A DNA stretch of 19,077 nucleotides. Source: Minisyncoccota bacterium. GTDB lineage: Bacteria > Patescibacteriota > Minisyncoccia > Minisyncoccales > Minisyncoccaceae. Location of the stretch: assembly GCA_028689175.1 (NCBI GenBank), contig JAQTWS010000001.1:1-19077 (forward strand), written 5' to 3'. The translations under genes were made by a program, and so were the position numbers. Shown piece by piece: positions 13,421 to 19,077 of the stretch (within the stretch, counting starts at the first letter, position 1; each line of letters starts with the position of its first letter). Below the pieces are notes generated by a model, which was not told the DNA's origin, searched no databases, and saw only the letters and a list, made by a program, of their open reading frames with translations.

Positions 13421-15520
13421 ATGAAAAAATATTCTCTAATCATTTTTGGTTGTCAGATGAATATAGCTGATGGTGAAAGAGTTGTTTCAGTTTTAAAGGA
13501 TTTAGATTATGAAAAAGCATCTAAAATGGAAGATGCTGATTTAATTATTGTTGTTGCATGTTCAGTTAGGCAGTCTGCTGTTGACAGAATTTTTGGTTTA
13601 ATTCCTAAGTTTAAAAAAATAAAAGCTAAAACAATTTTAACTGGATGCGTTTTAGATTTTGATAAAAATAAATTAGAAGGTAAGTTTGATTATATTTTAG
13701 ATATCAAAGATTTAAATAATTGGTATAAAATATTGAGCAAAGAAGATCTATGTTATCCAAAAGATTATCTAAATATTTATCCGGAAAGGCAAATTAATTT
13801 TATTGCGAGCATTCCAATATCAGGTGGGTGTGAAAATTTTTGCACATACTGCGCTGTTCCATATACAAGAGGACCGCTTAAATGTAGAGATCACCGAGAA
13901 ATTATCAAAGAGGTTGAGAAAGCTGTATTAGATGGTGCTAAAGAGGTTTGGCTTTTAGGGCAAAATGTAAATGATTATGAATCAGATGGTGTTGATTTTC
14001 CTAAGCTTCTTAAAATGGTAAATGAAGTTCCAGGAAATTTTTGGATTAGATTCACATCTCCCCATCCTAAGAATTTTTCTAAAAAATTAATCAATGCAAT
14101 GGTTTCTTCAAATAAGTATGGACCATATTTAAATCTTCCTATTCAATCAGGTTCAAATATTGTCTTAAAAAGAATGAACAGGCCATATACATATGAAAAA
14201 TATAAAAAATTATATTTAGATATTAAAAAAGTTTTTAAAGAAAAAAGAAGGGAAGATATATTTATATCAACAGATGTAATCGTTGGTTTTTCAGGGGAAA
14301 CAGAAGAAGAATTTAAAGAAACAGAAAAAGCTTTTAAAGAGCTTAAATTTGATATGGCATATATAAATCAGTTTTCTACAAGACCAGGGACATACGCGAT
14401 TTTGAAAATGGAGGATGATGTTTCTAAAAAAGAAAAAAAGTCAAGAGATAAAAGATTAACGGAAATTCTTAAAAAACAAATTAGTCAAAAAAATGAAAAA
14501 TATATCGGAAAAGTTTTGGACGTGTTGGTAATGGAAAAGAATAAAGGGTATTATGTTGGAAAATCTTGGGATTACAGGACAGTTAAATTCAAAACAAATA
14601 GAAAAGATTTGATAGGGCAATTTGTTAAGATTAAAATTAAAAAAGTACTTAGTTTTGGTCTTGAGGGTGAACTTGCAAAATTAATTGTTCTTTTGGGACC
14701 TACTGCTTCTGGTAAAACAGATATTTCAATTAGGCTTTCAAAGGAATTTAATGGAGAGATTGTTTCAGCAGATTCTAGATTGGTTTACAAAAAAATGGAT
14801 ATTGGAACAGCTAAGCCAAAAGACCTAAAAGGCGTAAAACACTATTTAATTGATATTGTTAATCCCGAAGATGAGTATAATGTTGCATTATTTAAAAAAG
14901 ATGCAGAGAAGGCTATTTGCAATATTTTGAATGAGAATAAGACACCTTTTTTAGTCGGAGGAACAGGGTTATATATTTCCTCAATAACGGAAAACATTAA
15001 TTTTCCTCAAATTAAGCCTGATTTAAAATTAAGAGAAGAGCTTGAAAAAAAATCAGAAGAAGAGCTTTTTGAAATTTATAAAAAGCTAGACAAAAAAGGT
15101 GCGGAAATAATTGATAAAAAAAACAAAAGAAGACTTGTTAGAGCTATTGAAGTTGCTAAAATAAGAACTTTCTTTAGGAATACTAAAAACAAACCACAAT
15201 TTGATATATTAGAATTAGGAATTAAAGTCCCAAAAGAAGAGCTTAAAGAAAGGATTGATAAAAGAGTAAATGAAATGATTAAATCTGGTCTTGAAAAAGA
15301 AGTTAAGAGCTTGTCTAAAAATGCTCCAATATTAGAAACAATTGGCTATAGGGAATGGAAAGAATATAGTGATTTAAAAGAAATAATAGAGAGAATAAAA
15401 ATTAATACATTTAAGTTTGCCAAACGTCAAACGACTTGGTTTAAAAGAGATAAAAATATTAAATGGATTAAAAATTATTCAGAGGCTAAAAAAGAGGTTA
15501 AAAAGTTTCTTAAATATTGA
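13421..15520 (+). CDS. miaB-miaA: MiaB-MiaA fusion: tRNA A37 methylthiotransferase and dimethylallyltransferase
   Basis: One 699-residue polypeptide carries two complete tRNA-modifying enzymes. Residues 1-418 are MiaB: a UPF0004 domain with three cluster cysteines C11 (FGCQMN), C47 (ACSVR) and C76 (TGCV); a radical SAM core with C137, C141 and C144 (GGCENFCTYCAVPYTRG); LPIQSGSNIVLKRMNRPYT (239-257); and a TRAM RNA-binding domain at about 358-418. Residues 421-699 are MiaA: the P-loop LLGPTASGKT (424-433), SADSRLVYKKMDIGTAKP (449-466), LVGGTGLYI (511-519), IGYREW (641-646) and FAKRQTTWFKRD (666-677). MiaA adds dimethylallyl to N6 of A37 and MiaB then adds the methylthio group, giving ms2i6A37 in tRNAs reading UNN codons. 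The junction has essentially no linker, and no in-frame ATG lies near it. The ATG at 13421 is preferred. It is convergent with the next gene, stops one base apart. Confidence 0.95.
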   Translation: MKKYSLIIFGCQMNIADGERVVSVLKDLDYEKASKMEDADLIIVVACSVRQSAVDRIFGLIPKFKKIKAKTILTGCVLDFDKNKLEGKFDYILDIKDLNNWYKILSKEDLCYPKDYLNIYPERQINFIASIPISGGCENFCTYCAVPYTRGPLKCRDHREIIKEVEKAVLDGAKEVWLLGQNVNDYESDGVDFPKLLKMVNEVPGNFWIRFTSPHPKNFSKKLINAMVSSNKYGPYLNLPIQSGSNIVLKRMNRPYTYEKYKKLYLDIKKVFKEKRREDIFISTDVIVGFSGETEEEFKETEKAFKELKFDMAYINQFSTRPGTYAILKMEDDVSKKEKKSRDKRLTEILKKQISQKNEKYIGKVLDVLVMEKNKGYYVGKSWDYRTVKFKTNRKDLIGQFVKIKIKKVLSFGLEGELAKLIVLLGPTASGKTDISIRLSKEFNGEIVSADSRLVYKKMDIGTAKPKDLKGVKHYLIDIVNPEDEYNVALFKKDAEKAICNILNENKTPFLVGGTGLYISSITENINFPQIKPDLKLREELEKKSEEELFEIYKKLDKKGAEIIDKKNKRRLVRAIEVAKIRTFFRNTKNKPQFDILELGIKVPKEELKERIDKRVNEMIKSGLEKEVKSLSKNAPILETIGYREWKEYSDLKEIIERIKINTFKFAKRQTTWFKRDKNIKWIKNYSEAKKEVKKFLKY

Positions 15521-15521
15521 T

Positions 15522-16601
15522 TTAAAAAGAGCATTTTTTATTAAAAAAGTCTAATTCATTACATTTTTTACCATCTTTAGAAATGCAAAATCTAATTTCA
15601 TTTCCATTACTATCTTTTTCTACAAGCACTTTATTTCCTTGGTTGATACAATACTTAGATGCCTCATTTAAAAGTGAGGATTGGTTTTGATTAGCTAATG
15701 ATTCTATTTTTTGAAGAGCATCAGGGCTTAAATTAATTTTATTAAAATCTTTTACAATATCCTCCTCTGATTTATTTCCTGCTAGAATTTCGAGGGCATA
15801 TTGTTGTAATTTAGTCTTATCCTCTTCTGAAAATGTTGCTACTTTTTCTAAAATTTCTTCTGGTGTTAATCCTAATTTTTGAGCATCTTTATTAACCTTA
15901 TCGATCAGTTGTTCGCTTTGTATAATTTCTTTTAATTCTTGTCCCGAATTATTAATTCCTTTTTCTCTAATATTTTGAACAACATCTATTTTATTTAAAA
16001 TACTTTTTAAATTTTGAGGAGCTTCATTTTGAATTCTATTAACTGTTTTTATAGCTTTTTCCTCACCCATGTTTTGGATTCTTTCCCTCATCTTGTTTTT
16101 AAAAGCCTCTTCGTCAGCTATCTTTAAAGATGTTTCTGTGTAATTATTTATAACATTATTTTTGATCTGATCAACCGCTTCTCTCTTATCAGATCTTATT
16201 ATATTTTTTAATTCTTCCAACCTCTCTTCATGATTTATTATTTTAGTTGCGATATTTTCTAATATTTCTTCTTTTCCTGCGTCTAATTTATCTATATTTT
16301 TTTGAATTTTTCCTACAGCTTGTTCATAATTTTTAAGATATTTTTGGTAATTAGGATTGTTTGGATTTTTTTCTGCTACCTGCTCAATCTCAGCTAATTT
16401 TTCTTCAGCAATTTTAAGTCTTAATTCAATTTTTCCAGCAGAATCAAGTGTTAAAAGGTCTTGTATTTGTCTTCCTAAATCTTTAAAAAAGTAGAGCGGA
16501 TTATTAGGCAAAATATTAGCTTCTTCTCCTGCATTTGCAAAGCTTCCTGTAAAAGAAAAAGATATAATGAGGGCTAATGTGATAATAATTTTTTTATTCA
16601 T
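15522..16601 (-). CDS. Secreted DUF5667 protein with C-terminal DUF333-like cysteine domain
   Basis: 359 residues. A signal peptide (MNKKIIITLALIISFSFTGS, cut probably after ANA at 22-24) sends it out of the cytoplasm. Residues 30-72 match DUF5667: LPNNPLYFFKDLGRQIQDLL, then KIELRLKIAEEKLAEI. A long charged, mostly helical region follows (about 73-305). The last 50 residues (ASKYCINQG at 314-322, GNEIRFCISKDGKKC at 333-347, FFNKKC at 352-357) have four cysteines, C318, C339, C347 and C357, and the layout of DUF333, a small extracellular domain that probably forms two disulfides. It starts 7 bases after thrS and is probably co-transcribed with dnaE and thrS. Both domains lack a known function; a surface or envelope role is inferred from the signal peptide. 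Identification of DUF333 is by pattern only. Confidence 0.8.
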   Translation of the reverse strand: MNKKIIITLALIISFSFTGSFANAGEEANILPNNPLYFFKDLGRQIQDLLTLDSAGKIELRLKIAEEKLAEIEQVAEKNPNNPNYQKYLKNYEQAVGKIQKNIDKLDAGKEEILENIATKIINHEERLEELKNIIRSDKREAVDQIKNNVINNYTETSLKIADEEAFKNKMRERIQNMGEEKAIKTVNRIQNEAPQNLKSILNKIDVVQNIREKGINNSGQELKEIIQSEQLIDKVNKDAQKLGLTPEEILEKVATFSEEDKTKLQQYALEILAGNKSEEDIVKDFNKINLSPDALQKIESLANQNQSSLLNEASKYCINQGNKVLVEKDSNGNEIRFCISKDGKKCNELDFFNKKCSF

Positions 16602-16608
16602 ATTTTTA

Positions 16609-18291
16609 TTATTTATTTATTATTTTTACAAAGTCATTAATTGACATTTCTCCTAAATCTTCGTTTCCTCTTTTTCTTACACTTATTGTATTGTTTTTTA
16701 TTTCCTTATCTCCAACAGTGATAATATATGGAATTTTTTCTGTTGTTGACTCTCTTATTTTTTTTGAAACAGTTTCAGCCTCATCTTTAACCTCTACTCT
16801 AAAATCTTTTAGATATTCTTTTATTTTATGTGCATAATTCCTGTGCGCTTCTCCAACTGGAATAATTGAAAGTTGAATAGGGGATAACCAAAAAGGAAAA
16901 TTACCTGCGTAATGTTCAATTAAAATTCCTATCATTCTCTCGAAGCTGCCAAAAATAGCGGCATGAAGCATGACCGGTGTTTTTTTCTCTCCATTTTCAT
17001 CTATATACTCACACTTGAATTTTTGTGGCAATTGAAAATCGAGTTGAATAGTGGCTACTTGCCATGGTCTTCCTAAGGCATCTGTTATATCAATATCAAT
17101 TTTAGGACCATAAAAAGCGCCATCTTTTTCTTTTAGATTATAATCAATACTGTGTTTATTTAAAACGTTTTTTAAATCTTCTTCTGCCTTATCCCAAACC
17201 CTTATTTCGCCCATAAAATTGTCTGGCCTAGTTGAAAGGAAAAATTTAGGCTCAATATCTAAGGCGCCATAATATTTCTGAATCATTTTTATCAAACTTG
17301 ATATTTCTTCTTCTATTTGATCTTCCCTTAAAAATACATGAGAATCATCTTGAGTTATTTCTCTTACTCTAAATAGACCATTTAACTCTCCAGATTTTTC
17401 ATTTCTCATAACTCTACCTATTTCAGTATATCTTATTGGGAGGTCTTTGTATGATCTTTGTTTTGTTTTAAAAATTTGAATATTAAAAGGGCAGTCCATT
17501 GGTTTTAGACAATATACTTCATTTTCAACATTTATAACAAACATGTCATCTTTGTAATGATCCCAATGACCAGAAGTGATCCAAAGACCATTTTTTGCCA
17601 TCTGTGGAGTTTTAATTTTAACATAGCCATATTTTTTTCTAATATTTTGTCCAAAATCCTCGAGTAAGTCCCAAAAAATCATACCTTTGGGATGCCAATA
17701 AACACATCCTGGAGCTTCTGGTTGAAAAGAAAATAAATCTAAATTTTTTCCAAGTTTTTTATGATCTCTTTTTTTAGCCTCTTCTTGAAATTTTAAATAA
17801 TCTGCTAGCTTTAATTTATCTTCGAATGCAATTCCATAAACCCTAGTTAACATTTGATTTTTTTCACTACCTTTCCAATACGCTCCAGCCATTTTTTCTA
17901 ATTTAAAAGAATTAGGATCAATTTCATTTGTATTTTTTATATGAGGCCCAGCGCATAAATCAATAAAATTTGCTGTTTTATATATTGAAACTTTATCTTC
18001 AGCAATTCCTTCTATTAACTCTAGTTTGTATGGTTCATTTTTAAAAAGTTCTTTAGCTTCTTTTTTAGAAATCTCTTGCTTTTCAAAAGGAATGTTTTGC
18101 TTAACTAAATGTTTCATTCTTTTTTCTATTTCTTTTAAATCTTTTTCTTCGATTTCTAAATTATCAAAATCATAATAAAAACCATTTTGTATTGCTGGGC
18201 CAATTCCTAATTTTACTCCTTTATATTTTTCTTTAATTGCTATTGCTAAAATATGTGATAGCGAATGTCTAACAACTTCTTCTTTATTCAT
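16609..18291 (-). CDS. thrS: Threonyl-tRNA synthetase without TGS domain
   Basis: Charges tRNA-Thr. The 560 residues start directly in the editing domain, whose zinc-like motif is complete: H9 and H13 (RHSLSHILA) with C113 and H117 (DLCAGPH). The N-terminal TGS domain of about 60 residues found in E. coli ThrS is absent, and only 4 bases separate the start from the upstream dnaE stop, so there is no room for it. The class II catalytic core is intact: motif 2 around YTEIGRVMRNE (288-298) and FRVREITQDDSHVF (307-320); motif 3 AAIFGSFERMIGILIEHYAG (444-463); and the active-site zinc ligands C267, H318 and H443. The anticodon-binding domain runs from about 470 to the end. Loss of TGS is known in reduced genomes. 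It is the middle gene of dnaE-thrS-DUF5667. Confidence 0.95.
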   Translation of the reverse strand: MNKEEVVRHSLSHILAIAIKEKYKGVKLGIGPAIQNGFYYDFDNLEIEEKDLKEIEKRMKHLVKQNIPFEKQEISKKEAKELFKNEPYKLELIEGIAEDKVSIYKTANFIDLCAGPHIKNTNEIDPNSFKLEKMAGAYWKGSEKNQMLTRVYGIAFEDKLKLADYLKFQEEAKKRDHKKLGKNLDLFSFQPEAPGCVYWHPKGMIFWDLLEDFGQNIRKKYGYVKIKTPQMAKNGLWITSGHWDHYKDDMFVINVENEVYCLKPMDCPFNIQIFKTKQRSYKDLPIRYTEIGRVMRNEKSGELNGLFRVREITQDDSHVFLREDQIEEEISSLIKMIQKYYGALDIEPKFFLSTRPDNFMGEIRVWDKAEEDLKNVLNKHSIDYNLKEKDGAFYGPKIDIDITDALGRPWQVATIQLDFQLPQKFKCEYIDENGEKKTPVMLHAAIFGSFERMIGILIEHYAGNFPFWLSPIQLSIIPVGEAHRNYAHKIKEYLKDFRVEVKDEAETVSKKIRESTTEKIPYIITVGDKEIKNNTISVRKRGNEDLGEMSINDFVKIINK

Positions 18292-18295
18292 AGTT

Positions 18296-19077
18296 TTAAT
18301 TTTTAATTAATTCTTCTGCTTCGTTCGCAATTATTTTTGGCGAACCATCCCTAACATCTGTTCTGCCCGTCACAAATAATATTTTGTTTTCTTCAAATAT
18401 TTCTGGAATCTTTGTGTATAGAGAAGGGAATACAACAACCTCAATTTTTTCTGTTAGATCCTGCATTTTAATAAACATCATTGGCTCTCCCTTTTTTGTT
18501 AATATTTTTTTCGTCTCTATAACAATCCCCCCTATACAAACCATATCTCCTTGAATGAGTGGTCTATCGTAAGGAGATTTTGCTTCATTTTCATTTGTTA
18601 AATCCTTTACAATCTTGCTTATCTTAATAGTTCTTTGTTCTAAGAAATTTTTATATTTTTGTAGGGGATGTCCTGAGATATAAAGTCCTAAAAGTTCTTT
18701 TTCCCACTCAAGCTTTTCAGATTGAGTTGCTTTATTTGCATTATCTAATTGGATTTTAGGAATTCCATTTTCTTCAAACATATCAAATAATCCAACTTGT
18801 CTATTTTCTTTTTGTTTTTTATTTTCACGAGACCAGTTTAATATTTTTTCTAAATTAAAGAGTAATTTATTTCTCTCTTCGAGATTATCGAAAACACCTG
18901 CTTTAATCAAGTTTTCCATTGTTTTTTTATTAATAACTTTAGGATCTACTCTTTCTAAAAAATCAGAGATAGATTTATAATTGCCATTTTTTTTCCTTTC
19001 TTCTATTATTTTTTCAACAAGAGCATACCCAACATTTTTAATAGCAGATAATCCGAACCTAATTTTATGTTCATTTG
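18296..19077 (-). CDS. dnaE: DNA polymerase III alpha subunit, C-terminal part (cut by window end)
   Basis: The last 259 codons of the replicative polymerase are visible; the frame is open to the window edge, so the start lies outside. The helix-hairpin-helix region is recognisable: HKIRFGLSAIKNVG (from the edge), IIEERKKNGNYKSISDFLERV and then TMENLIKAGVFD. The turn LYISGHPLQKYK follows. Then comes the OB-fold nucleic-acid domain: GDMVCIGGIVIETKK, KKGEPMMFIKMQDLTEKIEVVVFPSLY and KILFVTGRTDVRDGSPKI. The protein ends soon after the OB fold, so the C-terminal tau-binding extension of E. coli DnaE is missing, as is common in shorter DnaE types. It is 4 bases upstream of thrS and likely shares its transcript. 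An internal ATG at 18919 is only a Met codon within the frame. Confidence 0.93.
   Translation of the reverse strand, partial: NEHKIRFGLSAIKNVGYALVEKIIEERKKNGNYKSISDFLERVDPKVINKKTMENLIKAGVFDNLEERNKLLFNLEKILNWSRENKKQKENRQVGLFDMFEENGIPKIQLDNANKATQSEKLEWEKELLGLYISGHPLQKYKNFLEQRTIKISKIVKDLTNENEAKSPYDRPLIQGDMVCIGGIVIETKKILTKKGEPMMFIKMQDLTEKIEVVVFPSLYTKIPEIFEENKILFVTGRTDVRDGSPKIIANEAEELIKN

Noticed and set aside
14768..14819. Leu in place of Gln in the MiaA motif SADSRLVY, as a possible loss of function
   Set aside because: The E. coli enzyme also has Leu at this place (SVDSALIY), so the change is within normal family variation.
18919..18919. ATG at 18919 as the start of a separate 207-residue OB-fold protein
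   Set aside because: The frame continues upstream to the window edge and reads as DnaE helix-hairpin-helix sequence, so this is an internal Met.

Overview
The window is an AT-rich, gene-dense bacterial segment. Genes often overlap by ATGA or sit 1-7 bases apart. TGA is used as a stop, so the code is the standard bacterial one. Several features point to the Candidate Phyla Radiation (Patescibacteria), probably a Parcubacteria-like lineage: compact enzymes, an ADP-forming acetyl-CoA synthetase, prepilins carrying LamG-type domains, a DUF5667 protein, and no Shine-Dalgarno motif in front of essentially any gene. The phylum is inferred from gene content; no rRNA is present.

Layout. 39-1435: adenylate kinase and methionine aminopeptidase, a pair usually found after secY at the end of the ribosomal-protein operon. 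1481-1762: a 93-residue unknown protein. 1798-9190: a long + strand series that may be one transcript: COG2426 membrane protein, triosephosphate isomerase, acetyl-CoA synthetase beta then alpha, a 36-residue membrane peptide, PEP synthase, a PfkB-family sugar kinase, and a prepilin with a LamG-like domain. The enzymes link triose phosphate, pyruvate/PEP and acetyl-CoA/acetate with ATP formation.

9191-11061 is mostly decayed DNA. It holds one intact small gene (PspC domain), a start-less membrane frame, the frameshifted C-terminus of a MacB/FtsX-type ABC permease, and the remains of a third LamG prepilin. 11058-12209 (-) is a membrane-anchored family 3 glycosidase (NagZ-like). 12365-13378 is a second intact LamG prepilin. 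Its first codons match those of the prepilin at 8285 at 65 of 68 bases.

13421-15520 is the most striking gene. It is one 699-residue protein joining a complete MiaB methylthiotransferase (UPF0004, radical SAM, TRAM) directly to a complete MiaA tRNA dimethylallyltransferase, which would give both steps of ms2i6A37 formation in one polypeptide. Convergent to it on the - strand is a tight set: dnaE (3' part only, running off the window end), thrS without a TGS domain, and a secreted DUF5667 protein with a C-terminal cysteine domain resembling DUF333.

No tRNA, rRNA, CRISPR array, IS element or phage gene was recognised.
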